DNA from: Toxorhynchites rutilus septentrionalis
Taxonomy: Eukaryota > Arthropoda > Insecta > Diptera > Culicidae
Assembly: GCF_029784135.1 (NCBI RefSeq)
Contig: NC_073745.1
Span: 284,169,997 to 284,233,996 of the forward strand
Direction of reading: 5' to 3'
Length of the DNA: 64,000 nt
In this document: in pieces, positions 22,675 through 33,524 of the stretch
Layout of the letters: the number at the start of each line of letters is the position of its first letter
Numbering within the stretch: the stretch's first letter is position 1
The notes under the pieces: generated by a model
Told to the model about the DNA's origin: nothing
What the model saw: only the letters and a program-made list of their open reading frames with translations
The model's database searches: none
Position numbers and translations under genes: made by a program

Positions 22675-22990
22675 CCGATTATTCGCGAGCGGATGATCCG
22701 CGGTGCGGATTATGCGCGACAGCGAATTCCATAGTAAATTCATGGGCTTTCCCGGAATTTGTCAGCGAGTGATAGTTTCATGCACTTTTGTTTTGATTAT
22801 GGCTTTCACATTATCTGATCACCGATGTAGATTGATGATTTCTGTATTAATAAAATATTGTTTTCATGCTGAAATATTCCTTTTTCATGTTTCGTACTAA
22901 TTTTTAGTCCTTTATTGCCTTATCCGCGATTTTCGTTATTCGCGATGATCTAGCCAGACTATTCCGCGGATAATCGAAAAGAGTAGCACT
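22675..22990. mobile_element. Pogo/Tigger-like MITE
   Basis: The left end CAGTGGAACTCCGATTATTC and the right end, on the complement, GCAGTGCTACTCTTTTCGAT then TATCCGCGG, form an imperfect inverted repeat. They carry the CGATTATYCGCG motif typical of pogo-like termini. TA precedes the left end; the right junction is unclear. No coding sequence. Confidence 0.45.
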
Positions 22991-23456
22991 GCTTCATTAT
23001 GATCAAGATTAGTGCTAATGCAATCCTAGTTGAAAGCAGTTTTGCGACTGGCACGCGAGCCCAAATAAATTAATAACTTAATATAACTTATTAAATAACT
23101 TGGTATTGCCCAAATAATTTTTTGGTGCACAACCTTAACACCTGCTTCACCATAGCGTCAGTTCAATGCATTGATGACAAAAAACAAACAATGTAAACTG
23201 CTTGGAAAAAGCATATTTGGAATATTTGTTACGTCTGCATAATTTACAACACCAAACAGTCGTCAATTATAGCATAAAAAAATTAGGCGATTGTTGCATC
23301 GTTACAGGGCCAATGCACACGGGAGCAGATACAAATGGGATTTCAGAGTAGCGAAGATGCACTATTTTTACGTACGGGTTATGAAGCACGCATGGACGCA
23401 CACACATATCCATATATCGATGCCTTGAAGCAACTAAATATGCACACGCTTATCTC
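22991..23456. other. No gene recognised
   Basis: Mixed-composition sequence upstream of A2. It may be the diverged left part of that element, but no hairpin end is visible. Confidence 0.4.
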
Positions 23457-24372
23457 CGTTTTGCGCTCTTCTCAACAGAAGCCCTTTCTATTAATAGTAT
23501 CAGTCTAGATTAGCTTAGCTATCATCCTTTGTGGAGAGAGTTTTCCTACCGTCATGCGAAACCAAATCACTGACAAAATTCCAGAACATTTATTTTCTCG
23601 GTGAGCTGACGATAGCCTAGCCTCGCTCAGAACCTTAATGCAATGGCGTCAGTTTGATTCAATGATTGCAATGCCAGAGACATCAGCGAGTGAGTAATTT
23701 GGTCGGGTTCACAGTTCAATCCGAAACGAAGACATGTGACGATGCAAAACAAGGAAGAACAAGCGATATTCATTGCTTTGAATACAGAACGATACTGAAA
23801 GTTTGCCTTCCTTCCTTGTTTGAGACTTTAAACCTCTTCAGTTCATTCGTCTCTAACCTTCATCATATTACTCCTCACCCCCATTGCTTTGAGAAAGGCA
23901 TTCGATCCCTCGCCGTCTAGCTCGCCAAGCAACGATGTTGTTCAGTCGATTTCCTCACGAAGAATGAAAGCTTGCCTTAGCGAGATCCACTGTTTATACT
24001 CTAGGCAAGTATTCACCATCGTTCTTCTTCTTTTCCTCTGTTCACAGAGACTTTACATTTTACGATATCCCCTTCGTTGCTCATCGATACGTTGCTCGTT
24101 ATTGACAGCTCTGTTCGGGAAAGTTCACAAATGGACAGAACAAATTTATGAGGAAATGGGAATGCTTCCAATTTTCATCAATTTAAACCTATGCTATGGG
24201 ATTGTAATGTATAGCATATCAAACAAATCTTAGATAATTTCCAATTCGTTTGGTATGTAAATCGCCAAAATCCGTTAGCGGCAAAAATAGTTATTAACGT
24301 TAACTTTATTTCACAAAAAACGTGACCTGTTTTCTGATTTTGCACCTTTAATGAAATACGTAGTTCTACGTC
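23457..24372 (+). mobile_element. Family A element (A2)
   Basis: Matches A3 from TTTGCGCTCTTCTCAACAGA onward and ends with ACGTAGTTCTACGTC (24372). The hairpin end seen in A1 and A3 is not found, so the left end is lost or diverged. It preserves the uninterrupted site GCGAGATCCAC (23981-23990) where A3 carries an LTR retrotransposon. Confidence 0.6.
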
Positions 24373-24377
24373 AAAAT

Positions 24378-24536
24378 TGCTATGGAGTGCCGAAGTCGAT
24401 TGACGCAAAAATTTCTTCAATCCACCATGAAATGATTGAACAATAAGCGTTTAAAATTGGACAATTTCACGATGCGCTCGATTTTCGATTTTCAATTTGT
24501 ACCCCAATATGTTCCCGAAAGACGTAATCCTACGTC
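24378..24536 (-). mobile_element. Family B-like fragment
   Basis: The reverse complement matches 27078-27225, including the palindromic end GACGTAATCCTACGTC (24521-24536) and TCCACCATGA near 24420. Only the palindromic-end side is present. Confidence 0.5.
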
Positions 24537-24933
24537 AAAAAAAAACAGTCAAAACTCTATGCTCGCTATTCACGGTAACTGTGCAACCCACAACGTCAGA
24601 ATTTTTGATGAAGTACGACCCAATAATATCAATGGGATTTTCTGGCTTCAGAAAATACAAACACACACAAATTTTATTATTTTGACGTAGGACTACGTCT
24701 TTCATTTCTATACCGGAGTGTAAATTCAAAGTTTCGAAAACGAAAGCGTTACGCCAGAGACCGAGATTTTGAGCGTTAATAGCTCCTGAACAACTGAACG
24801 AAATGGTATGATAAACACCTCATTCGAAAGATAAAATTTCTACGCGTTATATACTTGTTACTTTTTGATCCAAAAACTTGTTTCAATAGCCTTAAAATTG
24901 CTTTCAAAACAGGCTATTGAAATCACCAATCGG

Positions 24934-24969
24934 TATATAAGCGAGCGCCGCTCGGAAATCCACTCAGTT
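24934..24969 (+). promoter_or_regulatory. TATA plus initiator motif inside B2
   Basis: TATATAAG at 24934 and TCAGTT with its A at 24966, a 32-base spacing identical to B1 and B4. The intervening bases are the same as in B1. Confidence 0.5.
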
Positions 24970-25010
24970 ATAATTAAATAGCGATTGAGGTACCATCGCA
25001 GGAATGAATG

Positions 25011-25400
25011 GATGTTTCCCTAACACAGACTTCAAAACCATGAATCCTGGGGAAATGGGCATTGCAAAATAGATGCAAGCAGCGAGTACTTTCGTACTCG
25101 TTTGCACTTTTGCAAATCGGAACGTTTCCCTAACACAGACTTCAAAACCATAGAGCCTTGGGAAATCGACATTGCAAAATAGAAGCAAGCTGCTGGTACT
25201 TTTGTACTCGTTTGCGTTTTTGCAAATCTGAATGTTTGCCTAACACAGACTTCAAAACCATGGAGCCGGGAGAAATTGGCATTCCAAATGAGATGCAAGC
25301 TGCGAGTACTTTTGTACTCGCTTACGTTTTTACAAACCGAAATGTGTTTTCCCAACACAGATTCCGAAACCAATGAATTGGGAAAATCGGCATTCCAGAT
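25011..25400 (+). repeat. Tandem ~112-bp units
   Basis: Four degenerate copies begin near 25011, 25124, 25233 and 25345. Each has CTAACACAGACTTCAAAACC, GGAAATNGNCATTNCAAA and GTACTTTNGTACTCG. A partial fifth lies near 25445, and two related units occur in B3 (29690-29815). Confidence 0.7.
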
Positions 25401-25856
25401 CTCGACAGTATTATTTATACCCCCCATGCATTTTTACCCTCCGGAATGCGTTTTGCTAACACGTTCTACAAAAGCGGGTACAAATGCAACGCTTTGGCTC
25501 GGTTTTTCAAGACTACATTCCCCTTCAGCTCACTGAACTTCTACGCATACCGTTTGATGATTAGGCAAAATGTTGATAACTATTTGCTGCGATAACCACT
25601 ACCATAATGCATGAATTGACCTAAAATGGGATTTGTTGGCAATTGAATTCGTAAATTGTTTCATTCATTCACTAGTTTAATCCATAATTTAATCAACAGT
25701 TCTGCGCAGCGGCGATATCATACCATACCTCACATGAATAGTTTCCTATTTTCAATACTTTCTGAATCATTTTGCTCGTTTTCTAATCCTTCCAGGAAAC
25801 TATGTAATTTATCATAAAAATACTCTTCAGACTATAAATTTATTTTGATCGATTTT

Positions 25857-26342
25857 CTAGCTTGGCAACTTGTACCAGACAGTACAAGTTGCCAAGCTAG
25901 AACGAGTTCAGAAGCAATTCATTCGATATGCCTTACGACAACTTCCATGGAGCGATCCTGTAAACTTGCCTGACTACGCCTCGCGATGCATGCTCATCGG
26001 TTTGGAAACCTTATCAGCTCGTCGACTCAAACTCCAACAAACGTTTATATTCGATATAATAGAGAGTAATATTGATTGTTCGGAGCTGCTGCAACAAATC
26101 AATTTAAATGTACCAACACGAACTCTTCGTAGTTATCCCGCCATCAATCTGCCATTTCACAGAACCAGTTACGGACAGAACGGCCCATTTAACTCATGTC
26201 TGAGAGCATTCAACGCGGTTTGCCATGTCCACGATTTTGGAATGTCCAAGAATAGTTTTAAGGCTAGGATTAAAGACATAATTTAAGTTTCAGTCTGTAC
26301 GATTATAAATCGAAGACGAGGACAAATAAATAAATAAATAAA
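25857..26342 (+). mobile_element. LINE tail with snap-back 5' end
   Basis: A 5'-truncated LINE: coding end, 3' UTR and (AAAT)n tail (26324-26342). The 5' junction is a perfect 19-bp inverted repeat: 25857-25875 is the reverse complement of 25882-25900 with a 6-base loop. The right arm is the first LINE coding sequence (QVAKLERVQK frame), so the left arm looks like a fold-back copy made when reverse transcription ended. Confidence 0.75.
25882..26286 (+). pseudogene. LINE reverse transcriptase C-terminus
   Basis: Reads QVAKLERVQKQFIRYALRQL, then PDYASRCMLIGLETLSARR, FDIIESNIDCSELLQQI and FNAVCHVHDFGMSKNSF, ending at TAA (26284-26286). It aligns clearly with the minus-strand fragment at 19324-19817, so both come from related Jockey-like families without RNase H. 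The reverse transcriptase core is absent. Confidence 0.65.
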
Positions 26343-27077
26343 TTACATTTACGCTTCCCTTGATTCGTGATTTTGAACTCCTTCCCTAATATAAAAAAAA
26401 AATCAATCAACTTTTACGTAGTTAGAATTGCGTTGTTTGGGAAAATTTGGTGGTGCAAATTGAAAAACAGACCGTCGGTCACATTGAGAAAAATTTTCGA
26501 TTTCGAACGCTTACAGCTCAGTTATTTCCTGATAGATTAGCGAGATTTTTGCATCAATTGATTTTGGTACTTCAAAACAATTTATTACAATGAAGAAAAC
26601 TATATATCTTATGGAACTAACTATCGAACAATTGCTCTCCCAGTTTGCTACATGTTCTCCAATTTGCTCATTCAATACGGACATGTGCAATGGAATATGT
26701 GTGTGTGATTCATCGTTTGCTGATGTGTCTCACTTTTATTTCGCATACATCCAGGTTTTTTTACGCGGTTTTTTACGAGGTTTTTTATGCGGATTTTTCA
26801 ATTAACGCGGTACCCGCGTAAAAAAAAACACATCACATCTCTCTCTCTCTCAGTTTACATTTATTCTTCTTGCTCCCTCAGAGCATATGACGGTAATCAG
26901 TGCTTGCTACTGAACTTTTTTACGCGACGGCGCTTATGACGGAAATTAGTGCCGCACTCTATCAAAGGAATCCAAAAGAAAAGCGAAATAAAAATCATAC
27001 CTTTCACAATGCATTGGATTCGTTAACGAGAATGGATCGTACGATTCGAGCATTTGTTGTATTCGTCCCTGCTCAAG
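26343..27077. other. No gene; scattered family B-like sequence
   Basis: 26480-26585 resembles the TTATAACTCGAAC...GATGTTTGCATCAATTGAT portion of family B-like elements. A small foldback lies at 26755-26830. The rest is unassigned. Confidence 0.4.
26755..26830. repeat. Short foldback (TTTTTACGCGG type)
   Basis: TTTTTTACGCGG on the left is mirrored by CCGCGTAAAAAAAA on the right. Similar TTTTTACGCG ends occur in the MITE at 28317-28511. Confidence 0.5.
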
Positions 27078-27310
27078 ATTACGTCTTTCGAGAACATATT
27101 GGGGGTACGAAAATCGATCGGATCGTGAAAAATGTCCATTTTCAAACGCTTACTGCCCAGTCTTCTCATGGTGGATTGATGAAATTTTTGAGTCAATCGA
27201 TTTCGGCACTCCATAACATTTCAAAATTAAGGTGCCTGGGGGGAAATCGACATTACAAATATATGCAAGTCGGTGGCATTTTTATAGAGCAAGTATGGCG
27301 AGTGATACGA
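27078..27310 (+). mobile_element. Family B-like fragment
   Basis: A degenerate palindromic end (ATTACGTCTTTCGAG) begins a segment that is the inverse of 24378-24536. It continues into GGGAAATCGACATTACAAAT, related to the tandem units at 25011-25400. Confidence 0.45.
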
Positions 27311-27489
27311 ATAATTGTAGTATATAAAATTCAAATTTAGAACATAAATGTCGGTTGATTCGTGAAATTCTATATCAATGACCGATCATCTGTTGTGGAA
27401 CATTTAGAACAAGTGTAAGAGTAAAGTTGTGTATGGTAGCATTTGTGTTAAAATGACTTGAAATATGAAACCAATGTGTGTTTCCGCTT

Positions 27490-28206
27490 GAGAACGGATC
27501 GTCCGGTTTAAGCTGTCTGGTTTGTTGTGTTCATTTTCATCCACGGAAAGTTCATGTGGCGAGAAAAATTAGAAAAGTGAAGAAATATTCCAAAAAGTGA
27601 TTTTTCATATGCTCTGCATATCGTATTAGCTGTTAGTTCAATTGAAATTCGCATTGAGGGATATAGTATCGTGTTCCGCTGGGTTTGAATGAAAATGGAT
27701 TAAAGAAACACTCAGAAAATAAAAATTATAAAAAAATATTACCTTCTCCATTTTAAATATGTTTTCTCTGCAATAAAGTAACATGTTTTTTTCTGGTGAG
27801 AAAAAATGATAATAGTGTTCAAAAATGATAATTATTTTATATTACATTAGGCAGTTTTTTTTCTTCTTTATTTCATCCATACATAACACAGGAGCCATCT
27901 CGTCCAGGGCCACATAGAACGGCTTTCATCAGATCTCATTGCACTTCAGCATCTTCTATTTAGAAAGGTACCATCCAATGACTAATCACCATCCTTCTGT
28001 CATCATCACTCGGTTGTAAACAATGGTCGAGTGAACAAACAATACCCGAAAATCAAACAAAACGGCCTTTTTCAGGGCCACAAAATCATTATCAAAGAGT
28101 TCAACGATGTAATTCCAAACATATCCATATCATATCCAAAATCAACATGCAACAGATAGCCTAACGGAATCCTACGTCAACTATGCGGTCGTGTTTCGGA
28201 CACAAC
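27490..28206 (-). mobile_element. Family C element, copy 2 (inverted)
   Basis: Ends on the right with ATCCTACGTCAACTATGC, GG, and a hairpin whose stem is GTCGTGT (from 28188) and GACACAAC. The body is the reverse complement of 20719-21330, at roughly 80 per cent identity by eye. The two copies face each other across about 6 kb. Confidence 0.55.
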
Positions 28207-28316
28207 GCTCCTGTGATTCATGATTATTCTTTATATTCTATATTTATATTTAAATGCCTATTCAATCAAATTCCTTTCAAAAATCATAGTCAATTTGAAC
28301 GCGAAAAGTGTCACTT

Positions 28317-28511
28317 ATACTCTGGATTCTTTTTACGCGATTTTTTTTTTTGCGTGATTTTGATTTAAGCGAGAGCGTTTACGAGTGTGGTTGTGACGAG
28401 CACGCGGGCAATCTTTTTTTACGCGATCTGCTCGAAATTACCCGATTTTCTTTAAAGCGATTTAATTTTTTGCGCGCACACATCAGTCGCGTGAAAAAGA
28501 ATCCAGTGTAC
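28317..28511. mobile_element. Small MITE
   Basis: Inverted ends CTGGATTCTTTTTACGCGA and TCGCGTGAAAAAGAATCCAG (one-base offset) delimit about 190 bp with several further TTACGCGAT-type motifs. Target duplication not resolved. Confidence 0.55.
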
Positions 28512-29281
28512 ATGGATGACGGGGCTCCTAATATACAATAATTACACTGTTGATATAACCATTCTGTTTGACTTTTTCAAGAAAGTTATTAGCTTTTTAT
28601 GATTAATAATAATATGATTTGTCGTTCGTCGTTCATCGTCAGAAGGATTATAGGTAGTAAGGGTGACATTGTATAAACAACCTAGGAATTTTCAAGAGAA
28701 ATTTCGGCATTGTGACGGGGAAAAAACCAATCCGGAAGACGGTTTACCTCTTGCAGAGAAAACTTCTCCCATTGAAAATTCATCTTGCATGGCCAGTATA
28801 TTTTCATATTCAGGAAAGTGGTGGGGCGCATACCCTCCGATTAAAACTGTATTGGTAAACTGGTTCGGTTGCACTTTGTTCCAGTTCGAGCAGATATTGA
28901 ATTATTGACTCGAGTTCTGCTAAACTTGATTCATGAAAATCACAACATGTTATTCGCAAACGAATGTGTAGTAAGGACCAGTCAATTAATTATTCAAAGG
29001 CAAACCTGAACAATTGTTCCGATGGTAACGATCAGGTAAATATTTTAGCCATTGTTTGAATGGTATTCGTTTGGAAAATAGAACCTTGCTAACAAGTGAT
29101 GCTGTACTGAAAGGGACTCTTTCGATGCTTATGCAATTATCTAACAATATATCTTCTATGAAAGTTATACGCACTTCTGTTCTCTAGATTTGTTTCGTTT
29201 GTGCGGTGATTTTCAATTGTAGTTTTCAAATGTTAGTATAGATTTTTCACTCTTAAAACTTCTGAGTTGAGTTCGTCAACT
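28512..29281. other. No gene recognised
   Basis: Non-coding. 28720-28900 resembles, in inverse orientation, the segment 50410-50640 (AACTGGTTCGGTTGCACTTT region), so it is at least a two-copy sequence. Confidence 0.4.
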
Positions 29282-29411
29282 GTAGTAATCAGAGTTGCCA
29301 ACCTTCCAGTTCTTCCTGTATATTTACAGTTTTTTTTTCAAGCATGCGAAACAGTCAAAGGCCAAAAATCTCCAGTTTTTTTTAAATTCTTACAGATTTA
29401 TCCAGTTTTTT

Positions 29412-30036
29412 GACGTGGGACTACGTCTAACCGGAGTATATAGGGGGTAAAATTAAAACCTAAACACAGAACATGCAGGAAAAAATGAAAGATTCCGAAT
29501 GCTTATAACTCGAACAATTCTTACTGGATCGGAAAGATGTTTGCATCAATTGATAGGGAATATTTCTACGCTTCTATCGCAATTAATAAAATGTGATTTT
29601 TCATTAGATGAACAATTGAATAACTGTAAAATGTTAAGCGTCATCTGAACGCTCTAACTGCCTCGTTTTGATTGGCCCGATCTACGGTTTCCCCAACACA
29701 GCCATGAAAACCAAGCAGCCTTGGAGAGATCGGCATTGCAAATACATGAAAGTATGGGGACTTTTGTTCTCACCGACATGTGTTCCCTAACACAGACTTC
29801 AAAACCAAGATGTCATAATACCAAACGTAAAAGGACTGTCATTAAATTTACTTGTAACGAAGAACATAATCTATCACAATGCTTGAATCGACCTTACATG
29901 GCATTATACAATCTTTTTACTCACAAAGCAAATATATTGAATTCAATTGAATTCGGAAATTTAATCAATACAAACAAATGATTGCTAAGCTAAGGTAGTC
30001 CCACGTCAACTTTGCGGTTATATCATAGATATAACC
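29412..30036 (+). mobile_element. Family B element, compact complete copy (B3)
   Basis: Left palindrome GACGTGGGACTACGTC (29412-29427). Right end GGTAGTCCCACGTCAAC, then TTGCGG, then a perfect hairpin with stem GGTTATAT (30016-30023), a 5-base loop and ATATAACC (30029-30036). At 625 bp this is the shortest complete example. It keeps two of the 112-bp-type internal units and has no coding region. It is nested in the hAT element at 29290-32249. Confidence 0.65.
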
Positions 30037-30186
30037 TACCAATTTTTTTTTATTTCATCGAGATTTTCAAGTTTTTTATTCCCCAAAATTATATTCTTTT
30101 CTTCCAATTGTGAGAACCCTAATCCGGCTCACTCACATCGAAGACATTAATGACGATTATCGTCTTTCTCTATCTATATCTTTATA

Positions 30187-30982
30187 TTGAGTTGGGGAAA
30201 AAGTTTTCCATTATTTTCTCGTGTACTGGCTTTAGTATCGACCATACAATTTCAAGTTTAGACTCGTTGTGAAGGTGGAATTTCACTCTAACAATAATTC
30301 TTTTGTTGTTTTTTGTTTGTTCCATTGAGTTGTGAGTTACAGAGTGTTAACAATGGAGGTCAACAAAGAGAAAATTCGGAAAATTATACACTTTTTATTT
30401 TATCAATGCGAAAATGCAAGTCAGGCCGCTGAAATTGTGATTGATGATTATGGTGCCAATACTGCAACAGTGAAATACGTGCAATTAATTTTTTTATTAT
30501 TTTTTTTTTGTAATTTTTTTTTAAATTTTTTTTAGTGCAATACACTAAATTATGATCTCTACTGTCAACAAATGGACCGTTTGAAGCTAGCAATTGACCA
30601 GAAACGTTCAGAGTTGGCCAACAGAAGAGGTTTTGTGTTCCATCACAACAACGCAAGGCCACACAATTCCGAGAGCTTGATTGGGATGTTTTAATGCATC
30701 CACTATATAGTTCAGACATGCCACCAAACGATTATCACCTTTTTCTAGCATTGGAAAATTTCCAGATTGATAAGAAATTGGGATCAAGAGAAGATTGTAA
30801 AAATCTATTGTATAGTTTTTCGCTAATCAGAAGCAAAACCTCTATGATAGAGACATTATGAATCTATCAACAAATTTTCCAAAAAACGGTGTATATTTTA
30901 CCCAAATCGGACAATCCGAAGCGTAATCAAAATAGTTTTGAATTCAACCCTAAAATACTGGATTACTTTTTTCCCAACCTAA
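30187..30982 (+). mobile_element. Mariner relic
   Basis: Ends TTGAGTTGGGGAAAAAGT and, on the complement, TTAGGTTGGGAAAAAAGT, flanked by TA (30185-30186, 30983-30984). This is the classic mariner terminus style. The interior holds a broken transposase with an AT-rich block (30485-30535) where the middle of the gene should be. Confidence 0.75.
30353..30880 (+). pseudogene. Mariner (DD34D) transposase remnant
   Basis: The ATG at 30353 starts MEVNKEKIRKIIHFLFYQCE and continues ASQAAEIVIDDYGANTATVK, a mariner N-terminal helix-turn-helix. After a deletion replaced by T-rich sequence, the frame resumes as YCQQMDRLKLAIDQKRSELA and FHHNNARPHN, where the second catalytic Asp is replaced by Asn. A diverged tail with stops follows (30700-30880). 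The first catalytic Asp region is deleted, so the gene is dead. Confidence 0.75.
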
Positions 30983-31079
30983 TATATCTAGTATACGCAC
31001 ACCGAAGTACGGTGTTTTTCCACGAATTTACCTCTTTTTTATTGACTGGATGGACTGATTGGACTGAATGTCCAATCAG

Positions 31080-31415
31080 CTAAAATATGCCAGTTTGGAT
31101 AATTTTTATGTAGGTGCTGCTATCGAAATGTTGATCAATGAATATTTGTCAGTATGTAAAATTTCACGCAACGCCGTAGCTGATTTCAAGACTAATTCGA
31201 TAAAGTTTTACCTTACACTCTGCAATCAAGGTCTAAAATGTTTTAATTTGAATGATCCTTCAATCATCAACATGGCGATAATTGATCCAACTATTGCCAT
31301 AGAATAAAAGCATACGTAATTGTTCCCCTTCTAGGAAGTTTTCCAAATCATTGCGATCGAAATGATATCCAGAAAATCTATAATGCATTTAAGGAGATCC
31401 GAAACCTGGATTTTA
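31080..31415 (+). pseudogene. hAT-like transposase fragment
   Basis: One frame reads NFYVGAAIEMLINEYLS, then AVADFKTNSIKFYLTLCNQG and DPSIINMAIIDPTIAIE up to a stop at 31305. A shifted frame continues PLLGSFPNHCDRNDIQKIY and NAFKEIRNLDF. The pattern resembles the middle of hAT transposases in which a YVG-type motif precedes the C-terminal dimerisation part. It lies inside hAT-type ends with an 8-bp duplication, which supports the reading. Identification by eye only. Confidence 0.45.
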
Positions 31416-32521
31416 CTGGCTGTAAACGAACGCCAGGATGTTTTCTTTGTGGTAAAATTTAATCCCAGAAAGGTATGACATTAATTCTGCTTATCCCAAA
31501 TTGATAAAAAATAATTCCAATATGCTTGATTCCGCCGCATTCCTCAGTTCTAGCTTTCAAAAGTTATGTATGAATAGAGAACAATGAAGAAAAATTAAGC
31601 AAAGTCAGGATTAGTAAGATTGTTTTCAGAATAAAATTCAAATAAAAAAAACTAAGAAATAGAACAAGAACATAAATATTACGAGGAATTCTAGCTTTCA
31701 AAAATGATGTAGACATGCATAAAAAGCAATCAAAACTCTAGGAATTCTAGTATGATCACAAACAGATTGAGGAAAATTAAAAATGTTACGGTACTCACGT
31801 ATCAACGCGAACGGAGCGCAATTTTTAATAAGATTGATTTTTGCTATAAAATTTATTCTGACGGTAATGTAATTGGATAACGAGGATAAGGAACCGAAGC
31901 GGCCACAATCCGCCGAGGTGACGCAATCCAAGTTGGCCGCTAGTCCGCTGTCAGAAGTGGCGCCCTCTCTCAAGCAAACTTGTTTCCACCAATTGATAGA
32001 TGATAATTTCGCTGCCATTGCATTGGCCTCACAATTAATTTCATTACGAAAATAACTCATAATAAAAATAATGCCCCGATGACGGTAATACATAAGTACC
32101 AATGCTGTATACCCTAATTTGTATTAATAATATAAAAAGATTGAGAAAAATTAAAAAAAAATCTATCTTTTTTCCAGTTTTTTTTAAATCATCTTTTTCC
32201 ACTTTTTTTCATTTTTCCACCTTTCACAAAAATTTGGTTGGTATCCCTGGTAGTAATACATTTTACTTGTCACATGCCATGACGTGCATTCAATAGTTTC
32301 AATAGTTTATTATTTGTTGTCATTATTTGATTAAACGTTGAGAGACGATGTGTATGACACACTTGACTTTAAGTTCGATATTCGCCACGTAATGTGAAGT
32401 GTTTGAGAGTTTACTTTCGAGTTTCGAGCCACAGCTTACGACTCTCACGTTTTTTTTTAATTTGAATTATTTTTAGTTGCTGCTAATGTAAACGAAGGCT
32501 CCATGTAATCAGGGTTAGAAC

Positions 32522-33092
32522 CAGTGTTGCCACACATACAGATTTATCTGGAAAGGTACAGATTTTTTCGTTGTATTTTGTACAGATTCTGTACGGTACA
32601 GATAACAGATTTTCGTCAAAAAGTACAGATTGGTACAGTTTTTTTTTCCACGTGTGAAATTTCTCTCGAAAATTGTATTGAATGATAGTACGCAATCTAA
32701 ATTTAGAAAGATTATGTACACGAGTCTAGCAAATGTTAAAGTACATTGGTTCGAATCGGACTGCGTCACCTCGGCGGCTTGGGGCCGACTTCGCCCCCCT
32801 TACATTGACCTCAGAAGAAATTTCATGACGCAAAAATATATTCACAATAAAAATTGCTGGCAGCGTTAATACGTAAGTACTAGTATTTGTAGTAAGTAAA
32901 TCTAGATATAAAATAAGCAAGTAAATACAATATTTTCTAGTAAACAAATGAGTATTTCTTCATATTTCATGATTTTTCTCTACAATGAATAATTCCAATG
33001 GTACACATTTTTGGTACAGGTTTTTTTGAAGAAAAAGTACAGATGAGAAAGATTTATTTCCTTCTGGAACAGATTAAAATGTGGCAACACTG
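32522..33092. mobile_element. hAT-type MITE with 8-bp target duplication
   Basis: Ends CAGTGTTGCCACA and TGTGGCAACACTG are perfect inverted repeats of 13 bases. Flanking octamers are GTTAGAAC (32514-32521) and GTTAGATT (33093-33100), six of eight matching. The interior has many TACAGATTTTT-like motifs near both ends and no transposase. Confidence 0.65.
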
Positions 33093-33524
33093 GTTAGATT
33101 TGGGCAGTTATTTCGAAATCCAGTATATTCAACTGTAAGAAACTGCTTTTAAATTTTTGAAAACATGAGTTTGCAAAGATACAATTGAAGTTTTCCTTAA
33201 CATATCCGTCTTACCCCCATCTCCCCTACTGGAATTCTGGAATAATTTTTGATGAGGCCCACAATATTATTCCATCAAGAAAATTCAATATTCAATACCA
33301 AAACAACATTGCTCAAGTATTAATTTGGTATTGAAATTATCAAATTGCATGGTATTGAAAAGTTATTCCTCTTAAATTTTTTGGTCTTATTCTTTGATAT
33401 TTTACTTTTTATATAAAGCTTGTCCAAACCAAATTTATCATGATCAAAATGAGGTATCTTTAAGTAGTTGCTACTAATCGAGAAAGTATTTCAATTTTTA
33501 AATTTTTTTTTCTAAAATTAATTA

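Larger units (their letters stand above)
24684..25560 (+). mobile_element. Family B element, partial (B2)
   Basis: Starts with GACGTAGGACTACGTC (24684-24699) and matches B1 through the TATA-initiator motif (24934-24969) to about 24988. It then switches to a tandem block of about 112-bp units. No hairpin end is visible on the right. Confidence 0.6.
29290..32249 (+). mobile_element. Degenerate hAT element with nested insertions
   Basis: The left end is CAGAGTTGCCAACC. The right end, on the complement, is CAGGGATACCAACC. The octamer GTAGTAAT flanks both (29282-29289, 32250-32257) without mismatch. Inside lie a family B element (29412-30036), a mariner relic (30187-30982) and a hAT-like transposase fragment (31080-31415). 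Removing the nested elements leaves about 1.5 kb. The conserved duplication shows that both ends belong to one insertion event. Confidence 0.75.
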
